The position numbers and the translations under genes are program-made. From Phaeosaccion multiseriatum (Eukaryota; Ochrophyta, other classes), in the NCBI GenBank assembly GCA_965112735.1, contig OZ218959.1, positions 1,736,001 to 1,800,000 of the forward strand: a DNA stretch of 64,000 nucleotides, read 5' to 3'. The notes under the pieces are model-generated. The model ran no database searches and was not told the origin of the DNA. It was given only the letters and a program-made list of their open reading frames with translations. Positions 22,331 to 49,836 of the stretch are shown piece after piece (position 1 is the stretch's first letter; each line of letters opens with the position of its first letter).

Positions 22331-23656
22331 TCAGCTCCGTCCCCTCTTCTTTTCCAGGCACGTCACGGGCAGCGCTTTGAACAAATGCCTGAGCCAATGC
22401 ACCTGCCCGTCCCACCCGCAATTGTCATGAAACATGCCCACCTGACTCGGTTCGTACTTGGCCTCACGGAACCCTTGACAGCGCTCGGCGTTCCAAAAGG
22501 CCGGCACCTCTCCAATGAAGTCTGCATAAACGTGCCGAAGGGCGTAGATTACCATCTGGTCGCCTTGCGAGTCCACTGGGGCAGTGGCGTGAAGGGCCAA
22601 GTCCACGGCTCGGTTGTAGTCCACCATCTCATCGTCCTTGGCTGCAGCAATGTCGAGGCCTGCCATGTGCATGTTTCGTATCCGTTGCATGTGTACAATC
22701 ATGACGCAAGAGCAAATCTTGGGCAAGCCAATCATCTTGTAGAGATTGCGCTCGCTGCCTGTGTTCCGGACGTCCCATAGAGCTGCTGGGTCGGTGCTAA
22801 ACACCATATCTGTGTCTACAAAGATTGCATCGGAGACTGTGGGAAAGGCACGATGCAAGAAAATCTTGGCAGCGCCGAACTCCATGGAGCGGTGGTCGAC
22901 TCTTGGCCCGAAACAGTTGGCGTCCTTCCGCCACTCTTGGACCTGAGTGGCGTTGGTCGTGGACACGCTGTATGTAAATGGCACCCGAGGGCTCTGCAAC
23001 TGCTGTTGCTGGAAGAAGTCGGTGAATCGCGTGCGCGAGGCCTCGTCAGTGAGGATATTGATTTCGCAGCGCCGGGAAGAGAAAGCGAGTATGCTCTTGA
23101 TGAGTGCGAAGCTCTCTGCCACCACATCCTCGGGCCCGGCTACTCTATTCCTTCCCGCAACGAGAGCGAAGACGATGGGCTCCTCTTCTCCATCGTACTG
23201 AGGACCTTCGGCCTCGAGCATGGAGCACAGATCGTTTGCGTGGGTGGAGAAGTACTCCTCCCGTTGAGCCCAATCCCCCGCCCCCTCCGCCTCATTTACA
23301 TCAATCGCCTCCATGGCCCGACCCACATCCTGCAGACTTAGCCCTCGCTTCGAACCAGTGCGTTCATTCCCTCCCTCTTGCGGTCGCGTCGGCTCCCCCT
23401 GGCGCTGCTCCTGGGGCTGCTCCTGGGGCTGCTCCTGGGGCTGCTGCTCCGGCTGCTGGATCTGCCCGATGTTCGTGGGCAGCGTGTTTGGCGGGGAGGT
23501 CGTCTGCTTTTGGCCGTCGTGGTGGTGCGGGCCGTCGATGCTGCTGGCCGAGGGAAGGCGAGGACTAAGCTGGCCAATGTTGAAGAGGACAAAGAGGATT
23601 CCGACGCTTGCCAAAGAGCCAAGGAGAAGGTTTCCCGTACGATTGCTCAATCTCAT
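22331..23656 (-). CDS. GT8-family glycosyltransferase, glucoside xylosyltransferase-like
   Basis: Predicted type II Golgi membrane enzyme transferring a sugar from a nucleotide donor, 441 residues in one exon. The chosen start at 23656 puts a signal anchor at residues 7-26 (RTGNLLLGSLASVGILFVLF), followed by a disordered stalk with PQEQ repeats. The catalytic domain begins near IVFALVAGRNR and holds the metal/nucleotide DxD in FVDTDMVF (codons near 22815), then VMIVHMQRIRN, a GDQMVIY segment and WNAERCQG. The order matches GXYLT-type GT8 enzymes (VDTD, NMTRMR, GDQDLLN, NYRPDHC). Donor and acceptor cannot be read from sequence. An in-frame ATG at 23812 exists, but its extra residues encode a repetitive LLRREG segment. 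Divergent from the sulfurtransferase gene with about 206 bp between. Confidence 0.85.
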   Translation of the reverse strand: MRLSNRTGNLLLGSLASVGILFVLFNIGQLSPRLPSASSIDGPHHHDGQKQTTSPPNTLPTNIGQIQQPEQQPQEQPQEQPQEQRQGEPTRPQEGGNERTGSKRGLSLQDVGRAMEAIDVNEAEGAGDWAQREEYFSTHANDLCSMLEAEGPQYDGEEEPIVFALVAGRNRVAGPEDVVAESFALIKSILAFSSRRCEINILTDEASRTRFTDFFQQQQLQSPRVPFTYSVSTTNATQVQEWRKDANCFGPRVDHRSMEFGAAKIFLHRAFPTVSDAIFVDTDMVFSTDPAALWDVRNTGSERNLYKMIGLPKICSCVMIVHMQRIRNMHMAGLDIAAAKDDEMVDYNRAVDLALHATAPVDSQGDQMVIYALRHVYADFIGEVPAFWNAERCQGFREAKYEPSQVGMFHDNCGWDGQVHWLRHLFKALPVTCLEKKRGRS

Positions 23657-23862
23657 GGAGCACCCCGAAACCCGACCCGAAACTGGCTTGGATCCTTTGT
23701 GATAAGCAAGTTGTAATCCAACTCTGGCGACGAACGCCCAAATCCTTGTTTTCCCTTCTCTCCTCAATAAAATCCCTTCTCTCCTCAATAAAGTCCCCCC
23801 TTCTCTCCTCATCCTCCTCCCCAGAGTGCACTGTATCTAAGAGAAAAGACCACTTCAAGAAA
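23657..23862. promoter_or_regulatory. Short divergent promoter region (GT8 / sulfurtransferase)
   Basis: A 206-bp gap between opposing start codons. It carries a short tandem repeat of a CCCTTCTCTCCTCAATAAA-like unit at about 23752-23810. If the GT8 start were at 23812 the gap would be only 50 bp. Confidence 0.5.
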
Positions 23863-26869
<3,007 letters not shown>

Positions 26870-27143
26870 GAGGGTGGGGGCGGAGGAGGGGGCGGTGGGT
26901 GATTGATAATCAGTGGGGGGATGGGAGGGTGAGGGGAAAGAGGGAAGGAGGGAGGGAGAGAAGGGAAGGGAGGAAGAGAGGAAGGAAGGGAGGAAGGGAG
27001 GGAGAGAAGTTGTGTGCCTATGGAGATCAATCGATCCGAGGATAGATGGAGTGCTTTAATGTCTTCATTTTTTATTTGAATTTTAATTTAAAAAAAAAGC
27101 GACTATGAAGTAACCACCCTCTAATCAAAATCGATGACAAAAG
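26870..27143. other. Convergent 3' flank
   Basis: Short intergenic gap between the sulfurtransferase and WDR49-like stop codons, with GGGA-like purine repeats and an AT-rich stretch at 27068-27100 ending in an A run. No gene seen. Confidence 0.5.
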
Positions 27144-41398
<14,255 letters not shown>

Positions 41399-41885
41399 CT
41401 TCCTCCAACACCCTTGGGGGACGAGCAGTAGACTTGTTGGGGCCCTAGCTGCCCTCTCGAACAGAGAAGGTCTTTATTTCGTAAGTATTTTTTATGAAGT
41501 CAACGATGTAACGCCAATTCTTCTCGTCCCCCCTCTGTTGCTTGCACCCAAGCGCCACCATTCCGCCGCTCTTCTCCCTCGTGTGGTTCCTCTCATTCTT
41601 GTTCGTGCCTAGTGCGACTCAGAGTCTTGCCTGGCTTCTTGATCAAAGCTGAAGGGGGGATACGCATAAGAAAACAAAAGAGGGGAAATTGGAGCAGGGC
41701 CGAAATGGTTGTGTGCGAAGGAGAGTAATGGGGCGACCGCGAGGAAGTCGAGGAAGCGCACGAGGAAGGGTTTAGGGAACTCCTGCGACTGGTGCGGCCC
41801 CAGGGGCGGGAGGCGGAGGGCAGGGGGAGCAACAGGATTGGTACACTGTTGTGGTACTTCAGTCATCTTGGAGCAGCCGCAGCAA
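41399..41885. promoter_or_regulatory. Divergent region between WDR49-like gene and the coiled-coil gene
   Basis: A 487-bp gap between opposing starts, repeat-poor compared with its surroundings. It holds ATTTCGTAAGTATTTTTTAT near 41477-41496. No clear RFX X-box was found. Confidence 0.45.
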
Positions 41886-42361
41886 ATGTCACAGACAGCG
41901 CCTTCCTACGCCGGGGGAGGCAGGGGAGGGAGGGGCGGCGGAGGTGAGATGCACCCTCAATATCATCCGCAGCTCAACCAAACAATTTCGGCCGACAGCT
42001 CTCAGTACGCGTGCTACAACCGCGGAAAGTTCCCTCCCCCCTACCGCACGAGAATATACAACGAGGAGGCTTTTGATGCCCTTCTCACACATTCGAGCCT
42101 GGACAAGTCGACCAAGAGTTTACCATCGACTTTGAATCCCCGGCCGGGCTCCAAGGCAGCCAAAGCTGCAGCGGCAAGGGCGTTGAAGGAAGCAGAGCAA
42201 ACGAAGAAGGACAGGAGATACCAACTATATAGAGAGGACATGGCTAGAAAACAGGTCAGTCAGTGAGCCAGGCATCCACAGAGTCAGGGGTACAGAGAAG
42301 GCTGGAATTCCATCATCAAGGTGGACTACATTTCACGGCCTCCCCCAATCCCTCCACCTCT

Positions 42362-42430
<69 letters not shown>

Positions 42431-43227
42431 CGCACACACGCACGCACACACACACACACACACGAACAGCAAGATACCAAGCGGCTACTCCAAGAGCGAC
42501 TGGCAGAGCGCCAGGAATCCCAAGAGGCACGCTTCCACGGACTGTGCTCTAGCTTGACGGCCGGCTCGGGCTTTGTCGAGCAACTGTCCAAGAACTTAGA
42601 CATGGGTGAGGCAGCAGAGAAGAACAAGAAGCTAAAACAGTATCAAGAGTGGAATGAGAATGTGTTTGGTGCCATCCAAGGGCGGATCACAGAGGGGATC
42701 AATAAGGAGGGCTACAGAGCCATCAATGCGCGTCGCTGTGGATACATGGACGAGTTCATAGATATTACCAACAAGAAGGCGGCCATCTTCAGGTGAGAAG
42801 GGAGGAAACAGCAACAGCAACACCACCTCACAAAAAGAAAACCAAACAAATCCTCGGGGACAGTAGGACTAGGAGAGGACGGCAGTAGATGGTTCAGGTC
42901 TAGACTTTCCACGCATATCGCCGTCTACCTCGCACACGCACGCAAGCACGCACGCACGCACGCACCCACTCTTTGCTCTCGCCCTGCCGGTCTGTTGATC
43001 CGCCGCCCCTCTCGCCTCCACGCCCCTCTTGCCTTCTCAAACTTACGTTACGTTCCATACGTGCAGGGACATCATCATCGAGAGCGATTACGATCCTCTG
43101 AAGCCTAATCGGTGAGAGCGAGACTGAGCTATGCGTCGCACTTCCCTCCTTTCCTCCTTTTCTCTCTATCCCTCCGTCCCTCCTTCTCTCTCTCTCTCTC
43201 CCTCCTTCTCTCTCTCTCTCTGTCCCT

Positions 43228-43258
<31 letters not shown>

Positions 43259-43522
43259 CCTTCCATCCTTTGAGAGCGAGGTGTCTTCCTTCCCCCTCCT
43301 GGGCTCTAACCCGTCCACTGCGATCGGCCGCCAACCCCCCCCCTCCATCTCTCCACCACCCGTCGACTCCCACAAAAGGCACTGCGTCAACGCCAGACCA
43401 GCGCCGGGTTCCTTACGTGACCCCACAAGCAGAGTGTTGGACAAATACAATGAAGAGACAAACATGCTCAGCGGTGAGGCGACAAGAAGGGATGAGGCAG
43501 TAGTGTGGATGGAGCGGTTGTG

Positions 43523-43558
<36 letters not shown>

Positions 43559-44346
43559 CTTCCTCCTGTCGACTCATCGTGCCCCCACCTCCTCCGCTTG
43601 TTCATCCATTCATTCACTCATTGACTTACTCACTCTTCTGCTGCGCTACTCTACCTCTTGACTGGCACTATCAGGCGGAGGGGGGACGAAAGAGACCAAG
43701 ATGAGGCACACTCTGGACACGAAGCAATGGGCCACGGGAGTCATTGAAAGCACACCACACGGATTCTTCTCCAAGGTTAGTGGCGCTGCTTTCTCGGTCT
43801 ACGAGTGAGAGAGGCGGAGGGGCCGGCGACAAGGGGCAGGCTCCGGAAGGGGGGGGGGGGCAGTGAGGGAGGATGGGGCCCACCTGCATCCACAATTACT
43901 CACGGTTGTGGTGTTGTTTTTGTCACGGTGTTGTGATGTTGTTGACACCAGAGAAGTTTGCACTTGCTCTGAGACGCGTTTTGGGTCACTCACTTTCTTT
44001 TCCTTTTTTTTTTTTTTTCTTTTCTTTTCTTTTCTTCGCTTTGCCTTTGCCTTGCTTGGCTCTGCCATGCCTTGCTTTGCTTTCCTCTGACACCCGCCAC
44101 TGATGGATGGAAAATGCTGCCGCTGCACCTCTCTGACAGATGATGGCCAAGAGCGACAAAAACGACAAGAACAAGAACAAGAACAAGAGCAACATGGCCG
44201 GAAAGCCCAGCTTGACCTACCAGAGCAGCGTGCACTTGGACGACTTTGACGCGCCTCAGGGAAGAGACGTGGTCACCAAGGAGTTCCCAAGAGGCAAGAA
44301 GACATTTGCGGCAGGAGATGACTACGAGCTCAGGAAGCTCGCGTGA
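41886..44346 (+). CDS. Conserved charged coiled-coil protein, possibly axonemal
   Basis: Function not assigned. Exons: 41886-42254, 42470-42792, 43067-43111, 43379-43473, 43675-43775 and 44140-44346, all in phase; 379 residues. Residues 1-25 are glycine-rich, followed by YNRGKFPPPYRTRIYNEEAF, a basic helix (KAAKAAAARALKEAEQTKKDRRYQLYREDMARKQ) and a helical segment with GFVEQLSKNLDMGEAAEKNKK and QEWNENVFGAIQGRI. Then comes IFRDIIIESDYDPLKPNR, a short-linear-motif style typical of flagellar microtubule-associated proteins. The C-terminus carries a KSDKNDKNKNKNKS basic run. No membrane segment or catalytic motif. The divergent partner is an EF-hand/WD40 protein of a ciliary family and IFT122 lies nearby, which suggests but does not prove a flagellar role. 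Family membership is my inference only. Confidence 0.7.
42363..42465. repeat. (CA)n array before exon 2 of the coiled-coil gene
   Basis: Sense-strand CA repeats with CG steps ending at the acceptor CACGAACAG. Confidence 0.92.
43518..43557. repeat. (TGCC)n array
   Basis: About nine TGCC units within the intron between exons 43379-43473 and 43675-43775. Confidence 0.9.
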
Positions 44347-44624
44347 TTACACGCACGCACGCAGGCACGCACGCACGCACGCACTTACATGTATGCGCGA
44401 GATGGGTTGCACTGCTCATGGTGGCTTGAGTAGAATCATTCGATAAAATTCCAAATGGCTGCAACCACCGAGGTACAGCACCCGTGCTGCTCGGCCAATC
44501 GCTGCCGATTGCTCCTCTCTCTACATGCAGTGTAGTCTAAATTCACGGCTCGAAGTAACCACCATTCCCTTGTCGGCAACCGCGCTGAGCAGCCGTTGGT
44601 GGTACAGTACACCAGTTGCTCAGC
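44347..44624. other. Convergent 3' flank
   Basis: Gap between the stops of the coiled-coil gene and NAF1; short CACG repeats at 44352-44385, otherwise nothing recognisable. Confidence 0.5.
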
Positions 44625-44862
44625 TCACTTGTGCATGAACGACGGCGGTTTCGGGGGGAAGCTCGGGCGTGTACCGATGGTGTGAGTCGAGTTTGAAGGA
44701 GCTCCGTACTGCTGCTGTTGTTGCTGCTGTTGTTGCTGCTGTTGTTGCTGCTGTTGCTGTTGTGCCCAGGAGGGCGCTTGCTGGTTGTGGTGTTGGTAGT
44801 GGTGGTGTTGGTGCTGCTGGTGGCCTTGATGCTGGTACGGAGGTTGCTGATGCTGTTGCTGC

Positions 44863-44922
<60 letters not shown>

Positions 44923-46544
44923 ATCGCCATCTGCTGCTGCTGTATTGCCAACTGCTGCTGGTAAGGTATCAGGATGTGGGGGGGGGGCTGCTGGTATGGG
45001 CCGGTGTACGCTGCATACGGTTGGGCATGGCCCGAGACAAAGGGTGGAGGTGGAGGTGGGGGAGACATGGAGTGGTGGAGAAACGGAGGCGGCGGGCCTT
45101 CCCCTGCTCCTCGGCCCCCAACGATGTGGTATCGCGGCTGCTGCTGCTGCTGCTGCTGTTGGTGTTGTGGGAAGGACGGGGGGAAGACCGGGAGCTGAGG
45201 GGGGCCAAAGCCAGGCCCTCCACCCCCCCCCCCTCTTCCTCTGCCGCTGCCACCCTCCTGCTGGCCAAACTCACCTCCTCTGCCCCTTCCCCCTCTACCC
45301 CTCCCCCCTCCTCTACCCCCTCCCCTCCCGACTCCTCCTCTACTCCCCCCACCCCTGGCGTTGGCTCCTCCCCGCCCGCTGCCGCCACCCGCCCCCCTAC
45401 CTCCTCTCCCTCCTCCAAATGTCGCTGCTCCTGCATCTCCCTCTCCCATGGTCGCCACGCCTGCCTCCTCTCCTCCCCCTCCTCCCCCACCTCCTGCTCC
45501 TCCTGCTCCTCCTTCTCCTGCTGCTGCTTGGCCTTTACCCTTCCTGCCCTTAGCCCGCTTGCCCCTCGTCTTGGCGCTTCTCTCCTGCTCGTCGTCTGAG
45601 AAGTCTCTCTCCTCCTCGCCCACCTCTTCCTCGTCCTTGTTGGATGCGTCGCACCCTTTCGACACCAAGCTCGATGGCACTAAATGCCTCGAGTACTCTT
45701 CCACATAGTACACTTTGGTCTCTGACTTCACCCCGGCGGGCAGGCCCTGTCCTTTGCTTAGTTTGATGGAGTAGAAAGGCTCCGTCACTGGCCCAAACAC
45801 CTCATAAATGTTACCAAGAGGCACGTGCCTAGCCCTCCCTCCGGCGGCTGCTGCTGCTGCTGTATCACCAACTGCTGCTGCTGCTAGTGGCACTATTGGT
45901 GCTTGGGAGGCACTCTCGTCTGCAGCAGCGTCGGAACCATCCTGTTGCAATGGTTCCTCAGGTACTGCTGTATCACCAACTGCTGCTGTATCACCAACTG
46001 CTAGTGTTGCTTCTTCTTCTTCTCGCTCCACACAGAGCAAGCTGCCATCCTCCAGCGGCTTCGTGTCTGCCGCAGCCTTGACAATGACCATTCCGTCACT
46101 CTCCATTACTGCCATCACCTGCCCGCAGAGGAGGAAGTGATGTCGAGCATCGATGCGCACGTCGACTTCCTGCGCTCCATTCATTCACACACAAGGGGAG
46201 GGGAGCGGAGGGTAGGGGGGGGGGGCGAGGTCGGGAGAGGAGAGAGAAAGGGTGGGCAAGGGGCGGGGAAGGCGCTCAGAGTGTCAGGGCGGAGGTGGAG
46301 GTGGAGATTGAGGTAGGGGGGGGGGGCAGGGAGGACGTGGAGGAGAGGTATGGGTATACAAGAAGTCCTCATTCTCATCCCTCTTGCATCTACGTCTCCC
46401 ATGTCTGATACCATCCGCCACAGTAGTACATTCTGGGTCCAGCTCCGACACCCAAAATGCCGCCCCCGGAGTGCTCTACCAACACAACAAGGACGGGCAG
46501 CGTAAAGTTTCCCTCCTCATGGGGATTGACAGGACTTCTCTTGC

Positions 46545-46591
<47 letters not shown>

Positions 46592-46944
46592 ATACTGCCG
46601 GTGTGACCCGTCCCATCTAGAGTCATACGCCACACTACCTACGTACCTTTACGGGGGCCTCAAATTCGTTCCTGGTTCGCGGGCCTTCGGCTCCGTACAC
46701 GTCCCCATCAACACCCTCCTCGTCCAAGCTCAGAAGGAAGTCCTTCGCGGCGGCATGCTCCTTGGCAAGTTTCGCCTTGCGGGCGTCGCCGTCGTCGTCA
46801 TTGTCACCATCTTCACTGCTGCTACTATCGCTGCTGCTGTTGTTGTCGGTCCCTGCCGTCGCGCGGGCCGCAGCTTGAGCACAATCTGCCGCCCTTTCCT
46901 CCGCCCCCGTCCCCGCACGACCATCAGCACGTATGTCCATGTCG

Positions 46945-47028
<84 letters not shown>

Positions 47029-47408
47029 CCACCACCATCATCGCCGCCTCCTCGGTTGGCTTGTGCTGGTCCATCGTCGCTGAGCTCCGGTAGGACGCCC
47101 AAGGAGATTGCGGCCGCGACTACATCATCAACCGGGCGGCCCTCTCTGTCATCGTACCATGCAGCATCTTCTCTATCCTCTGCTGCTGCTGCAGCTTCAA
47201 CATCCTCCGGACCTTCCTCGGGTTTCCTCTTTCTGGACGTTTGCTCCTCCTCCTCCTGCTGCTGCTGATCATGATCTGCCTGAGTGGGCTGCTCCACCAC
47301 AGCACCTCTGCCGCCTTCCTCCTTCTCTTCCTCCCCACGCTGCTGCTGCTGCTGCTGCTGCTGCTTTGCTTCCCCCTGCGGCTGATCTTCCGCTTTGTTG
47401 GAAGACAT
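44625..47408 (-). CDS. NAF1: H/ACA snoRNP assembly factor NAF1
   Basis: Assembly chaperone for box H/ACA ribonucleoproteins, binding dyskerin before GAR1 replaces it; nuclear. Two exons, 47408-46647 and 46169-44625, join in phase to 768 residues. Exon 1 is acidic and disordered (poly-Gln near the start, long Asp run from a CAT/GAT repeat). Exon 2 opens the Gar1/Naf1 beta-barrel: EVDVRIDARHHFLLCGQVMAVMES, then GNIYEVFGPVTEPFYSIKL, TKVYYVEEYSRHLVPSSLVSKGCDASNKDEEE. The GCDASNKDEEE segment closely resembles the human protein. The C-terminal third is RGG/glycine-rich then proline- and glutamine-rich with long poly-Gln. An alanine-rich loop inserted in the barrel carries three copies of the VGDTA motif. 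Divergent from the ankyrin gene. Confidence 0.92.
44707..44932. repeat. (TGC/TTG)n coding repeat in NAF1
   Basis: CTG/TTG triplets on the plus strand, translated on the minus strand as two poly-Gln tracts in the NAF1 C-terminus. Confidence 0.9.
46940..47034. repeat. (CAT)n coding repeat in NAF1
   Basis: ATC/CAT triplets translated as an aspartate run of about 30 residues in NAF1 exon 1. Confidence 0.9.
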
Positions 47409-47674
47409 GGTTGCCTCCCTGGGAGGTGGGGAGCAGAGGCTCTTTGAATCTTTGAGAAGAGATGGATGCTTGCTTGGCCGCGAGAAGCGAGGAGAAGATG
47501 GATTCTCCGTATGTCAGTGGGGGATCCGACGGCGGGCTTCCTCTTTTGGACCTCCTTATCTGATCATTCTCTCCCAAGTCCACCCACCCCTCCATTATAT
47601 TGCCCCAGTCAGACGGCTCTCTGTGCCGCTGCTCTTACCGCGCCTCTCTCTTTCTGCCTTACTCAACCGGTACC
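47409..47674. promoter_or_regulatory. Divergent region between NAF1 and the ankyrin gene
   Basis: A 266-bp gap between opposing ATG codons; unique sequence, no repeat array and no obvious TATA box. Confidence 0.45.
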
Positions 47675-49135
47675 ATGCAAAGGACCTTCAGCACTGAGGT
47701 AAAGTTCCCCCCGCCACCTCTACCCGAATGACACTCTCACTCGCTCTGTCCATGCATGTTCCCCTCCTACTCTCACGCTGTTACTTTGCTCCTTGTGGAA
47801 GGCCACCCGTCTGCGGGAAGCCATCATAAGTGGACGGAGCGTCAAAGAGGTGAAAGCGGCGGTGAGAGCCCTAGTCGCTGAAAACGGAGGGAGGAAGGCA
47901 TGCTTGGACGAGCCCTACGATGAGAATGGATGGCTTGCCCTGACCGGAGCTATAATTGAAAGGAGGGGTGACATCACAGCTCTTCTGCTGCAAGAGGGGG
48001 CGTCGCCGAATGTAGCAAATCGTGTGGTCAGCTTGACTGCGTTAATGATGGCATGTAAGGAAAAGGATTCTGCTGCTATTGTACCACAGCTTCTCTCTGC
48101 TGGTGTGGACGTCCATGCTGTAGCGAGAGATGGAAGTACAGCCCTCCATATAGCCTCACTTAAAGGACATGAAAGGGCGGTCCAGCAGCTGCTCTCAGCC
48201 GGCGCGGAGGTCGATATAAGACAAATTCCGAAGGCGTTACGGCCTTGATCGTAGCTTCCGAGGAAGGGCATAATGCGGTGGTGCGGCAGCTGGTGTCGGC
48301 CGGCGCTGATCCCAACCACTTGGATGGCAGAAATGGCAACACCGCCCTGTACATTGCCGCACAAGACGGACACCACAGGGTTACGCAGCTGCTCCTCACC
48401 GCAGGGGCAGATGCGAATTTAGGAGGCCCCAACGGATGGTTTCCGCTCAATGGTGCAAGCGAACATGGACACGGCATTGTGGTGGATCAGCTCATCGCAG
48501 CTGGCGTGGGACTCGAAAGCCGTACTGGTCGGCAGGGGGGGAGAAGTGCGTTGATGGGGGCGTCTAGGCAAGGGCACAGAAGTATTGTGCGAAAGCTGCT
48601 GCGGGCTGGGGCAGAGGTGAATGCAATGAGTACTGGCGACGGGTTGAGCGCGATACACTTCGCATCTCTGCGTGGCCATGCTCGCATCGTGGAGGAGCTC
48701 ATCTCAGGAGGGGGCGATGTGGAAATGCTGGAAGGCAAGGGGTACACAGCTTTGTTGCTGGCTGTTGGGGAGGGCCATGGGGTAGTGATCCGTGTGCTCC
48801 TGTCTGCAGGGGCTGACCCTGATAATGAGGGCCATACCGATACCCGTAGAACGCCCTTGTTTTGGTCGGCATACAATGGCCACAGCGGGGTGGCGCTGGA
48901 GCTGCTGTCAGGAGGGGCCTCACTCTCAAAGGCCCTGGCTCAGGCACGAGAGGATGGGGTAGAGGCATCTGTTGAATTCCTTTTGGCCGTGGACAGACAG
49001 CACTTTGCATCACAGAGTGCATTGGACCTGATGCGGGGAACTGACCGTCTCTTTGGCAAGGAAGGGAGGCTGAAGGTGTCGCAGAGAGAGGTTAGCCCTG
49101 AGGTGCTGCAGGAGGTGGCGGAGGAGATGGCATGA
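47675..49135 (+). CDS. Ankyrin-repeat protein, interrupted by an apparent one-base frameshift
   Basis: Protein-binding solenoid of ankyrin repeats; partner unknown. Exon 1 47675-47698 encodes MQRTFSTE and joins in phase to an exon starting at 47802. About ten repeats are visible, for example GSTALHIASLKGHERAVQQLLSAGAEVD, NTALYIAAQDGHHRVTQLLLTAGAD, and GLSAIHFASLRGHARIVEELISGGGDVE. The reading frame stops at 48246-48248, in the middle of a repeat, while the next frame continues the ankyrin pattern to TGA at 49133-49135. The shift maps to about 48221-48230, where one extra A in a short A run would restore continuity. Either a real lesion (pseudogene or strain allele), a short spliced segment, or a sequencing/assembly error. 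A C-terminal region (LLAVDRQHFASQSALDLMRGTDRL) follows the repeats. Confidence 0.8.
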
Positions 49136-49755
49136 TGAAAGGGGCGTCTCTCGCGTGCGGTGGGAAGGACGACGGGTGTTGCCCTCAGGGTGAGGACGAA
49201 AAGGAAAGGGGCTCTTGTCATGGGAATTGTGTGAGTTTCAGTGAGAGGGCGTTGAGGGAGAGGGCGTGCCCATGCGGAATGGTGCGTCAGCTTGAGGGGG
49301 CAGTGGGGTAGGCAGGAGGATCAAGGGGAGAGCAACTCCCCCCTCCACCTCAGGGTGTCCAAAAAGGAGGTTTCGTGGTGGAAGTGGCGGCGTGACCTTG
49401 CTTTTCCATGAGCACCAATGAAAGAGTTACTCAAATAGAGGCGAAGGAGACACCCTCCCCCCTTTCTTCTGTGGTTCCGTTGCTTGGGATAGGAGCTTTG
49501 TGGGGAGAGTTGGAGGTGAAACGTGAAGGATTTTTGGGTCTTCTCGAAGTTGAGGACAAAGAGGAGAAGAGAGCGACCACGGGAGGGACATGAAACCCAA
49601 GTAAAACAAGATGTGGGGTGGGGTACCATGTAGTTTAAAAGAAAAAGCGTTCGCCCATCCCATGAATAAAGTCCCTCCTTGATTGGGGGTGGGTGCGCAT
49701 CTTCCGGGCACTCGAATTAACTTGCAAGTGTGCGCTGCACCACTCAGTCCAGTCC

Positions 49756-49787
<32 letters not shown>

Positions 49788-49836
49788 CAGCAGCAGCAGC
49801 AGGAAGCAGCAACAGTTGGTGATCCGGCAAGGCCCG
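49136..49836. other. Convergent intergenic region
   Basis: Between ankyrin and GLE1 stops. A (CAG)n array at 49756-49810 is followed by GTTGGTGAT, a partial copy of the dispersed 13-mer. Nothing else recognised. Confidence 0.5.

Noticed and set aside
22746-23716. Several plus-strand open frames opposite the GT8 gene
   Set aside because: Antisense shadows of a GC-rich exon; only the minus-strand frame carries the GT8 motifs.
23657-23812. Upstream GT8 start at 23812
   Set aside because: Would add a repetitive LLRREG segment ahead of the signal anchor and leave only 50 bp to the divergent start; not excluded, but less likely.
41399-41885. RFX X-box in the ciliary divergent promoter
   Set aside because: Only GTTGC half-site-like words were found, no paired half-sites at proper spacing.
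48245-49135. Second ankyrin frame as an independent gene
   Set aside because: No ATG or splice acceptor at its start, and the repeat phase continues directly from the upstream frame.
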